A DNA stretch of 14,168 nt. Source: CAYMRB01 sp964392615. GTDB taxonomy: Bacteria; Planctomycetota; UBA8108. Location of the stretch: assembly GCA_964392615.1 (NCBI GenBank), contig CAYMRB010000265.1:1-14168 (forward strand). Direction: 5' to 3'. Every line of letters begins with the position of its first letter. Positions within the stretch are counted from its first letter, which is position 1. This document shows, piece after piece, positions 8,241 through 14,168 of the stretch. The notes beneath the pieces are model-generated. The model was not told where the DNA came from. It saw only the letters and a program-made list of their open reading frames with translations, and searched no databases. A program made the translations under genes and the position numbers.

Positions 8241-9695
8241 TCACTCCTTCGCGGCGTCGCCCGCGGCGGGCTCGAACAGCCCGCCGAAGTTCACGTGGCC
8301 CCAATCGCCCGTCGCGCGGTCGGCGATGCGGACGACTGCCTGCTTGCCGACATGCTGCGACGTCGCGATCGTGTGGAGCTGCAGAGTATTCGACTGCGAC
8401 TCGCTGGCCATGCGGGCGATCTCCTCGCCGCTCTCGACATCGACGAGCGACACGAACGTCTCGTTGCTGTCGGTGCCACCGGAGACCGCGGCGAAGAGAA
8501 ACGCCGTCCGAATCGTGAACGCGGGCGACTCGATCGTCCCGGTCCACGCGTCGTTCAGCCGTCCGTCGAGCGCCTCGGCGGTGCCGACGAAGTGGCGGTA
8601 GTGCGGCCGGAACGAGCTCCGCTTCGACGTCGTGAAGACCGGCCTGACGTTTCCGTCGACGAGCTTCCACCGCGCGCGCACGTCCGCGTCATCGAGATCG
8701 AAGAGACTCTCGCCCGGACGCGGCACGGGAGCCCAGCCGAGCCGGGCGACCTCGATGCCCTTCAGGCTGCGCTTCAGCGTCGCGATGTAATACTGACCAT
8801 CGTGGAAGATGATCTCGGGTGCCGCGACCGGCAGCGTGCAGAGGAAGTAGAGCCGATCCTGATTGATGCCGAACATCTTCGGATCGGTCGAGTGGTACAC
8901 GCTCGTGATCATGTTGCGGCCGTACCGCTGCGTGCGGAACAGGTAGTAGCGGCCGCGGTACTCGACGACGTGTGGGCACTCCGCTGACGTCGCGCCCGTT
9001 CCCGTGCGACCGCCGAACGCGACGGTGACGGATTCGCTCCACCGACGCAAATCGGTCGACGTGCGACAGAACACAGCGCCCTGACGATTCGGAAACGCCG
9101 TGTAGTAGCAGTGCCAGAGGCCGCCGACGTCGAGCAGCATCGCGTCGCGCGTGTTCGCGCCGGAACCCTCGGTGAACATCCCCGTGCGGCCGGACGTCCC
9201 GACCATGCGCTTGAACGTCTTGCCGTCGCGGCTCCGCGACAAGCAGATGTGCTCCCAATCGCCGTACGCCATGAACCAGAGCCCGCGGAACCGCACGACG
9301 TGTGGCGCCTGCATGCCGCCGGCGGTCTCGCCGAGATCGGTGCGAGCTTCCTGGGCGATGCCCATCGGCTGCCAATCGCTGTCCGTGAGCTCATCGCCCT
9401 CCCAACGGTAGAACAGCCGCGTTGCGCCGCCGCACTTCGTCTTGCGGATGCAGGACCACAGCTGCCATGTCGAGTCTGCCGCCTGCCAGATGGCAAAGTC
9501 GACGGGCTGCTGACCGGGCGTCGTGTAGTCGCCGAGATCGGGATCGCCGCTGATTTGCCACGCCGCGTCCCTGGCAGAATCGTGGGACGACTCGATGACA
9601 GGAATGAAGACCGGCGGCTCCTCGGCCGCGATGGGGGTCGCGATGATGAGAGCTCCCAAGACCATGATCGCTACGCTCGGCTTCCTACCACTCAT
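8241..9695 (-). CDS. Secreted GH32/GH43-like beta-propeller protein with C-terminal beta-sandwich
   Basis: The start at 9695 gives 484 residues and has a near-perfect Shine-Dalgarno sequence (AAGGGAGGTG) five bases upstream. It opens with a signal peptide (hydrophobic core about 7-22, cleavage likely near IAA/EE). A longer frame to 9758 adds 21 residues inside the previous gene and is unlikely. Residues about 45-330 have repeated blade-like segments (WQLWSC, LWFMAYGDW, LWHCYYTA, RYYLFRTQ, QYYIATL), as in five-bladed propeller glycosidases of the GH32/43/68 clans. Candidate active-site positions are Asp66 in VDFAIW, Asp184 in NTRDAM (the position of the GH32 RDP motif) and Glu239 in AECPH (like the GH32 EC motif). 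Residues about 385-475 resemble the C-terminal module of planctomycete beta-fructosidase-like proteins, including a GDWGHVNF motif. The substrate is unknown. It follows the fusion gene with a 4-bp gap, so translational coupling is likely. Confidence 0.85.
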   Translation of the reverse strand: MSGRKPSVAIMVLGALIIATPIAAEEPPVFIPVIESSHDSARDAAWQISGDPDLGDYTTPGQQPVDFAIWQAADSTWQLWSCIRKTKCGGATRLFYRWEGDELTDSDWQPMGIAQEARTDLGETAGGMQAPHVVRFRGLWFMAYGDWEHICLSRSRDGKTFKRMVGTSGRTGMFTEGSGANTRDAMLLDVGGLWHCYYTAFPNRQGAVFCRTSTDLRRWSESVTVAFGGRTGTGATSAECPHVVEYRGRYYLFRTQRYGRNMITSVYHSTDPKMFGINQDRLYFLCTLPVAAPEIIFHDGQYYIATLKRSLKGIEVARLGWAPVPRPGESLFDLDDADVRARWKLVDGNVRPVFTTSKRSSFRPHYRHFVGTAEALDGRLNDAWTGTIESPAFTIRTAFLFAAVSGGTDSNETFVSLVDVESGEEIARMASESQSNTLQLHTIATSQHVGKQAVVRIADRATGDWGHVNFGGLFEPAAGDAAKE

Positions 9696-9699
9696 CGTC

Positions 9700-11847
9700 T
9701 CACCTCCCTTGCGCGAGCCAAGTCGCGATCGCACGCCCGAGGTCGCGGCCGAACGCACGAGCGCTCTCCGGGGTCACGGGGACGCCGCCCGCGTTCGCGA
9801 ACGGCAGCTCGAGCGTCGTCGCGAGCTCGACGCCGAGCAACCCGGCAGACCAATTGGCGCACGTCGCGAGCAGCCCCTCGGCAGCCTTGTTCCAACCCTT
9901 GTCCCATCGCATCGTGTATCGCTTGCTGTACGGGAGGGGCCCCGTGACCGACTCCTCGAGGATCGCCGCGAAGGCGTCGAGCGCCGCGTGCCCCCTCTCG
10001 CCGGAGCCCTCGACCAGGAAGATTCGCTCGTTGGGCACGCCGCTGATAGCCGGACAGTGGAGATCGATCGCGAGACGCAGCCGGCCGGCCGACCACTCCG
10101 GCACGAAGGTCCGCAGCGCGCGCACCGAAGGCCAGATCGGCTCGCCGAGGTAATCGCGATTGTGATCGTGGGGCTTGCGGCGCTTGCCTTGATCGCCGTC
10201 TTCGACACCGTCCTTGTCGACGAACGGGATGGCGACGAACTCCACCTCCTCACGCAGGCGGCGCGCCTCGTCGGTGTCGCCGAGCACGAACTCGACGATG
10301 CCCTCGAGCGCGAAGTTCGCCGTCGACTCCCGCGCGTGGTGGCGCGCCGTCAGCAGCACCTTGCGCCGAGCCTTGCCATCGACGCGACCGAAGTGGAGGC
10401 GCTCGATCGCGCGCGCTCGGCGCGTCGTCGCCAACGTGTCGACGCGCAGATGCGGGCTCTTGCCGATTCGCGACAAGAACCGGTGGAGGTCGATCCACGT
10501 ATACGGCACGGCGAACGCGAACTGGACGGCCCCGACGGCCTCCTCGCGCGGAAACGTGTAGACGAACGATGCGTCGTCGACGCTGTCCTTGCCGAGCCAC
10601 GACCACGTCACGCCGCCGTCGATGCTGACGGCCGGGCCGCGCACGCCGATCGGGCTGCGGCCGTCGAAGCGGAAGCGCACCTTCTGCCCGGCGCGATGGC
10701 CGCGGGCGCGAAAGTTCCACCAGAACGACCAGCCGTCGGTATCGCGTAGCTCCTGCTGTACGAGAATCTCGTCGGCATCGAGCTTCGCAACCCGGATGTT
10801 GCCGCCGGGGAAGTCGCCGTCCACGACGAGCCGACCCTTCGCGAGCGGAATCCGCGCCGCATCGATGACCTCGCGCAGCGCCACTGACGCGCCGCCGCGG
10901 CGCTTGCTCTCGTCGGCGGCTTCCATGAACGCGTAGATCTCGATCGATTCCCGGTCTGGGATCGGTTTGACGCCGGTGCGGAAGAACTTCGCGATCTCGA
11001 CGACGAGCGGCGCATATCCCTCGTAGCGGCCCGCCTCGGCCTCGCCCTTCTCGCCGACGACCTTGCCGCCATAGCCTTTGCGCTCGCGGAACGTGCCCTT
11101 GCGGCCATCCTTCCACGTGCCGTGAACGACGAGCGCGCCGTCCTCGACCGTGCGGACGACCGATTCGCACCCGGCGCCCATGACCGTAAACAGGCTCTCG
11201 ACGCCGTGGATACCGTACCAGTACAGGTCGGGGTGGCGCGGCTCGATGTGCGCCGGGCTGCCCACGTCGGCGGACAGCACGCGGCCGACCTTGCCGCCCC
11301 GCACCGCCATCGTGCTCGGCGCGAAGCGCAGCGACGACGAGGTGAACATCGGCACGCCGTACTGCTTCGCGAGCGCGAAGATCGCCAGCGTGTCGGTCAG
11401 CGACCCCGCGAACGGCTTGTCGATGTAGACCGTCTTGCCAGCGCGCAAGACCGGCAACACTTGCTCCAGGTGCGGCCGGCCGTCGATCGTCTCGAGGAGG
11501 ACGTAGTCGACCCGCTCGAGGAGCGCCGAGATCGAGTCGACGATCTCGATGCCCATGCCGCGCATCTGCTCGGTGTACTTCGCTACCCGCGACGTGCCGG
11601 ACGGGATGTCGGGCGTGCCCTTCGGATACGCCGCGACGACCCGGAACAGCGCCAGATCGCCGGTGGCCTTCGGGTCGTTGAAGATCTTCGTGAACGCGAC
11701 CGAGTGCGACGTGTCGAGGCCGATCATGCCGACGCGACCGACGCCTTTCTTCGCGGGTTCGTCCTCGGCATGGAGCACACGGCCGACGATGACCGATACG
11801 ACAGCGAACGCGACGCACAGAGAACGAGAACAGTGATCAGTGAGCAT
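9700..11847 (-). CDS. Secreted fusion protein: Gfo/Idh/MocA-type oxidoreductase plus M14-like zinc carboxypeptidase
   Basis: This single frame of 715 residues starts at the ATG at 11847, with a partial Shine-Dalgarno (GGTGA) and a Sec-like signal peptide (hydrophobic core about 9-22, cleavage likely after LHA, residue 27). Residues about 37-335 are Gfo/Idh/MocA-like: VGMIGLDTSHS at the Rossmann start (the usual GxGxxG is not kept), YIDKPF with Lys144, and YGIHGVESLF with His214. Residues about 340-715 are M14-like. They comprise a beta-sandwich prodomain-like region (DFPGGNI near 345, VRGPAVSIDGG near 402) and then the peptidase: His504 and Glu507 in HHARES, Arg564 in HNRDY, His597 in DLHCP, and likely catalytic Glu680 in TLELPF. 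All M14 key residues appear intact. Each half alone matches a usual stand-alone protein, so the fusion is odd. An in-frame GTG at 10824 could allow a separate peptidase product, but without a signal peptide. Confidence 0.88.
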   Translation of the reverse strand: MLTDHCSRSLCVAFAVVSVIVGRVLHAEDEPAKKGVGRVGMIGLDTSHSVAFTKIFNDPKATGDLALFRVVAAYPKGTPDIPSGTSRVAKYTEQMRGMGIEIVDSISALLERVDYVLLETIDGRPHLEQVLPVLRAGKTVYIDKPFAGSLTDTLAIFALAKQYGVPMFTSSSLRFAPSTMAVRGGKVGRVLSADVGSPAHIEPRHPDLYWYGIHGVESLFTVMGAGCESVVRTVEDGALVVHGTWKDGRKGTFRERKGYGGKVVGEKGEAEAGRYEGYAPLVVEIAKFFRTGVKPIPDRESIEIYAFMEAADESKRRGGASVALREVIDAARIPLAKGRLVVDGDFPGGNIRVAKLDADEILVQQELRDTDGWSFWWNFRARGHRAGQKVRFRFDGRSPIGVRGPAVSIDGGVTWSWLGKDSVDDASFVYTFPREEAVGAVQFAFAVPYTWIDLHRFLSRIGKSPHLRVDTLATTRRARAIERLHFGRVDGKARRKVLLTARHHARESTANFALEGIVEFVLGDTDEARRLREEVEFVAIPFVDKDGVEDGDQGKRRKPHDHNRDYLGEPIWPSVRALRTFVPEWSAGRLRLAIDLHCPAISGVPNERIFLVEGSGERGHAALDAFAAILEESVTGPLPYSKRYTMRWDKGWNKAAEGLLATCANWSAGLLGVELATTLELPFANAGGVPVTPESARAFGRDLGRAIATWLAQGR
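9701..9710 (-). promoter_or_regulatory. Strong ribosome binding site overlapping the upstream stop codon
   Basis: On the minus strand the sequence is AAGGGAGGTG, followed by AGACG and the ATG at 9695. The last codons and the TGA stop (9702-9700) of the fusion gene lie within this element, so ribosomes finishing the fusion protein stop next to the start of the propeller gene. This decides the start of the propeller gene against the longer frame and is typical of translational coupling. Confidence 0.85.
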
Positions 11848-11898
11848 GGGGTCACCGGAAGCCTGACAGCAAAACGCACGCGAGTATCGAGAGTCGCG

Positions 11899-12639
11899 TC
11901 ATTCGAAGGGGTCCGGCGGCAAGGGGCAGAAGTCGCTGTCACCGCCGTGGAAGAGAAACTCGAGGCTCGCCTTGCACCAATGCGCACCCTCGCCGCGCAG
12001 GAACTGCAGCCACTCGGGACTCTGCTCGTTCCGCGCCCAAGCATGGTGCGCCAGCGCGTACGCGCCGATCGCTTGCGTGATGCCGCGCGACGCGCAATGC
12101 CGCTCGGCACGTCGCGTCGAGCGGTTGATCGAGAAGATCCCGAGGCCGAAGAAGATCGCGGTGAGATCGGTCAGCGCCTCGGTGTCCGGCTCGTCCGGGC
12201 TCACGCGCCCCTCGCTGAGGAGACGCACGCGCGACAGCTCATGCGCGAGAATCGCGACGACATCCTCCGCCCGCTCCAGGGCGGATTCCTCGACGTACAC
12301 GGTCGGCACGACTCCGTCCTCGAAGAGGCTTTGCTCCTCCGGATCGACGTCGGAAAGCTCAGCCGTGTCGCCCTGCGCCTCGTGCGCACCGCCGCTGCAG
12401 AAACCGAGCTCGACGGTCTCGGGCGGAATGTCCATGTAGTAGCAGACGCGACGGTAGAGGTCTTCGACCGCCTCGTGCGAGCCGTCGTAGGTCGCCGAGA
12501 AGTACTTCCGCGTCGGCAGCACGGGCGGCGACGCGGTGAACCGGCGGTCGCCGAACTCGGCGCACAGCCAGTTGAGACGATCCTCGACCCAGCTCTTGTC
12601 AGCGGCAGACAGGGGGCAGCGCGGCGGAAACCAACTCAT
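11899..12639 (-). CDS. Small zinc-metallopeptidase-like protein with altered HExxH motif (HELSR)
   Basis: The ATG at 12639 is chosen because GAGGT lies five bases upstream and the start MSWF suits the family as I remember it; an in-frame ATG at 12669 would add ten residues. The protein has 246 residues, no signal peptide and no membrane segment, so it is probably cytoplasmic. I recognise it as one of a group of uncharacterised bacterial proteins with a short minigluzincin-like peptidase core. The motif region ILAHELSRVRLL puts His133 and Glu134 in place, but the second zinc histidine is Arg137 (codon CGC, one base from CAC). Downstream, EALTDLTAIFFGLG supplies acidic residues (Glu154, Asp158) where the third ligand is expected. 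Loss of one ligand should weaken or abolish zinc binding, so it may be inactive, have a changed function, or reflect a sequencing error. It is the second gene of the minus-strand run; its role is unknown. Confidence 0.8.
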   Translation of the reverse strand: MSWFPPRCPLSAADKSWVEDRLNWLCAEFGDRRFTASPPVLPTRKYFSATYDGSHEAVEDLYRRVCYYMDIPPETVELGFCSGGAHEAQGDTAELSDVDPEEQSLFEDGVVPTVYVEESALERAEDVVAILAHELSRVRLLSEGRVSPDEPDTEALTDLTAIFFGLGIFSINRSTRRAERHCASRGITQAIGAYALAHHAWARNEQSPEWLQFLRGEGAHWCKASLEFLFHGGDSDFCPLPPDPFE

Positions 12640-12661
12640 CGCGGACCTCGCGCAAGACACA

Positions 12662-12692
12662 GCCGGCATCGGCGGCGATCACCGCAGCCGGC
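12662..12692 (-). other. Imperfect hairpin in the intergenic gap before the HExxR gene
   Basis: The 88-bp gap between the methyltransferase stop and the next start holds an inverted repeat. Outer arms are GCCGGC at 12662-12667 and 12687-12692. Inner arms GCGGT and GCCGC enclose a GATC loop, with small bulges between the inner and outer stems. It has no T-tract after it, so it is not a standard intrinsic terminator. It could be an RNA structure or protein site affecting the distal genes, or chance in GC-rich DNA. I see no convincing promoter in this gap. Confidence 0.35.
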
Positions 12693-12727
12693 CCATGCAT
12701 GAATTGTCAGCATGCGGCAGGGATGCG

Positions 12728-14008
12728 TCAACCCGGCGCTGCCCGCTCGCACACGAAGCACACGTGCCCGCGCTCGTCGCTCTCGACGAAGAACAAGGCC
12801 GCGTCGTCGCCGTCCCGGATGCGCAGCTGCGCCCGGATCTGCGCCGTCGTCCACGGAAACGCACGCCGCGCGACCGACGCGCGACCGATGCCGAGCGCTC
12901 GCAACTCGGAACGCAACGCGTCGGTTCGATACGGCAGCATGGCGCGAATGCGAAAGACGCGTCCGAGGAAGTCGTCCGGCGGCGGCTCGTTGGCGACGAG
13001 ATACGCGGCACGGCGGTTCACGCTGCGCAGTCCGAGCCGTCGAGCGTACGGCGCGACGAGACCGGCGCGAATCACCGCGTGCCCCGGCTCGAGGAACCAG
13101 TCGCCCTCGACGCCCGTCTCGACCGAGACGCGTGACTCGTCGCCGAGGACGCCCTCGACCTCGCGTGTGCCCCGACGCGAAATGTCGACAGCGAGCAACG
13201 TCGGTGCGGCGATGTCGCTCGTGCCGGGAGCCTGCTCGACGAGCACCTCCTTGACCTCGTTCTCGAGCGACACGACCGTGATCGCGACGACCGACGACAG
13301 CTCGCGCGGAATCGCCACCGGGTCGACCAGCGGCGACAGCTTGACGAGCACTCGCCTCGCGCACCGCACGAGGTCTTCGGCCAGCGCGGTCACGTCGGGG
13401 CGGCTGTCAGTGATCGTCGAGACGCGCCCGGCGGCATCGGGCCGGCGATCCGGGTCGAGGTAGACGAGGTCGAAACGACGGCGCGTCGAGCGCAGGAAGT
13501 CGGCGATGTCGAGGCACTCGATCGCGTCGGGGCGCCAGCCGAGGCGCTCCAGATTGTGACGCAGGACGGTCGCCGCGAACGGGTCGGACTCCACAAGCGT
13601 CGCGTCCTCGAACGATCGTCCGATCGCCCACGCGTCGACGCCGAGCCCGGCCGTGCCGTCGAGAAACGTCCCGCCGCGATAGCGCGCGGCCTTCCAGGAG
13701 GCGACCGCCTCCGCGCTGGCCTGCTCGAACGCCTTGCGCGTCAGCAGGCAGCCGGCTCGCCGCAGCGTCGGCAGCTTCTCACGGGCGCGTCGGAGCAGGC
13801 GAATCTGCTCGACCGCCGCCGGCAGTTCGAACGACACCTTGCCGCGATAGCGCAGCGCGAGCGCCGCGGGGTCGTCCTCGCCGTGCTCCTCGATGAAGCG
13901 CTGCGCGTCGGCCGACGTCAGCGAGGCGATGAACGACGCGGCGGCAGGATCGTCGCAGGTTCGCCCTCCCGCATCGCCGTCGACTTCTTCTGCGCGGTCC
14001 GTGCTCAC
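12728..14008 (-). CDS. Class I SAM-dependent methyltransferase with THUMP-like C-terminal domain
   Basis: I use the GTG at 14008 (426 residues): it has AGAAAGG about nine bases upstream and lies 41 bp after the preceding stop. The same frame extends to another GTG at 14071, but that would overlap the dockerin-like gene. Residues about 20-105 form a helical N-terminal part. A Rossmann methyltransferase core spans about 110-290, with motif I FLDGTAGLGVDAWAIG (115-130), an acidic residue in VESDPF (Glu140), and the motif IV region YLDPDRRP (183-190). From about 300 to the end is a THUMP-like region containing EPGHAVIRAG and VNRRAAYL. Proteins of this layout are widespread in bacteria and are presumed to methylate RNA, but the target is not established to my knowledge. 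It has no signal peptide and acts in the cytoplasm. It looks like a housekeeping gene at the head of the run rather than part of the degradative set. Confidence 0.88.
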   Translation of the reverse strand: MSTDRAEEVDGDAGGRTCDDPAAASFIASLTSADAQRFIEEHGEDDPAALALRYRGKVSFELPAAVEQIRLLRRAREKLPTLRRAGCLLTRKAFEQASAEAVASWKAARYRGGTFLDGTAGLGVDAWAIGRSFEDATLVESDPFAATVLRHNLERLGWRPDAIECLDIADFLRSTRRRFDLVYLDPDRRPDAAGRVSTITDSRPDVTALAEDLVRCARRVLVKLSPLVDPVAIPRELSSVVAITVVSLENEVKEVLVEQAPGTSDIAAPTLLAVDISRRGTREVEGVLGDESRVSVETGVEGDWFLEPGHAVIRAGLVAPYARRLGLRSVNRRAAYLVANEPPPDDFLGRVFRIRAMLPYRTDALRSELRALGIGRASVARRAFPWTTAQIRAQLRIRDGDDAALFFVESDERGHVCFVCERAAPG

Positions 14009-14049
14009 TCTCTGCGGCCTTTCTATGCCGGATGATACGGCACAGGCGC

Positions 14050-14168
14050 TCAGCAACTCGGATACGAACACGCGCCGAGTTCGTCGTCCACCGGGTCGAT
14101 TCCGCAGCTCTCGGACCCGGGCGGCTCGGGCGGTTGCCCGCCGAGGAACAGGAAGTTCAGCACGCGGT
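14050..14168 (-). CDS. C-terminal tail of a dockerin-like, probably secreted protein (5' part outside window)
   Basis: Reading the minus strand from 14166 gives 38 codons ending in TGA at 14052-14050. The peptide begins RVLNFLFLGGQPPEPPG and ends with a cysteine-containing stretch (CGIDPVDDELG, then ACSYPSC). This matches the C-terminal pattern of the dockerin-type I-like domains found in large secreted proteins of planctomycetes: a hydrophobic helix with LFLGG, a proline-rich turn, and paired cysteines around a DP-x(3)-D-x-LG segment. Only the last half-repeat is visible, so nothing can be said about the main body of the protein. It is too short and too close to the edge for ORF-length criteria, but the pattern is distinctive. 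The next gene on this strand starts 41 bp downstream. Confidence 0.75.
   Translation of the reverse strand, partial: RVLNFLFLGGQPPEPPGSESCGIDPVDDELGACSYPSC

Noticed and set aside
8146..8670. N-terminal extension of the GH106-like frame by 175 codons
   Set aside because: The extension is arginine-rich, overlaps the propeller gene out of frame, and precedes an obvious signal peptide that must be N-terminal.
11122..12702. Plus-strand open frame of 526 codons opposite the fusion and HExxR genes
   Set aside because: It spans two well-supported minus-strand genes and their gap, is rich in Arg and Asp, and shows no domain. Long antisense frames are common at this base composition.
12690..12727. 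Sigma-70-type promoter starting with CTGACA in the gap before the HExxR gene
   Set aside because: No acceptable -10 element lies at the right distance; the downstream sequence is GC-only there.
14026..14042. Possible terminator hairpin (TGCCG/CGGCA arms) after the dockerin-like gene
   Set aside because: The stem has only five base pairs with a seven-base loop and no T-tract. It is too weak to call.
14009..14071. Longer start for the methyltransferase (GTG at 14071)
   Set aside because: It would overlap the dockerin-like gene's end, and the added residues have no family likeness. The GTG at 14008 has a better-placed AGAAAGG.

Overview
The window is GC-rich and densely coded, with no RNA gene, mobile element or CRISPR array that I can see. 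The best reading is a planctomycete (Planctomycetota) or a close relative, probably an uncultured one. Three things point there: a fragment at the right edge ending in the FLFLGG-plus-cysteines tail typical of planctomycete dockerin-like proteins; a secreted glycosidase with the F5/8-type C and C-terminal modules common in planctomycete surface proteins; and a secreted Gfo/Idh/MocA protein of a planctomycete-type subfamily. This is an inference from remembered family features, not from a search.

Layout. At the left edge (1-1139, + strand) is the C-terminal part of a CocE/NonD (X-Pro dipeptidyl-peptidase-like) serine hydrolase. It converges, with a 37-bp gap, on a run of six minus-strand genes. 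In transcription order these are: a SAM-dependent methyltransferase with a THUMP-like tail (14008-12728); a small zinc-peptidase-like protein whose HExxH motif reads HExxR (12639-11899); a secreted fusion of a Gfo/Idh/MocA oxidoreductase with an M14-like carboxypeptidase (11847-9700); a secreted five-bladed beta-propeller glycosidase-like protein (9695-8241); a 1746-residue secreted GH106-like protein (8145-2905); and a membrane-anchored M28 metallopeptidase (2895-1177). A seventh minus-strand gene, encoding the dockerin-like tail, is cut by the right edge (14168-14050). Gaps along the run are 41, 88, 51, 4, 95 and 9 bp, so much of it could be one transcript. The 4-bp junction has its Shine-Dalgarno sequence inside the end of the upstream gene.

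How the genes may work together. Four consecutive genes (11847 to 1177) encode exported or membrane proteins that combine peptidase and glycosidase folds. With the convergent S15-like hydrolase, this suggests a locus for dismantling glycosylated peptides or proteins outside the cytoplasm, without SusC/SusD-type import genes in view. That function is a hypothesis. The methyltransferase looks like a housekeeping gene that shares the strand.

The most unusual items are the oxidoreductase-carboxypeptidase fusion and the degenerate HExxR metallopeptidase-like protein.
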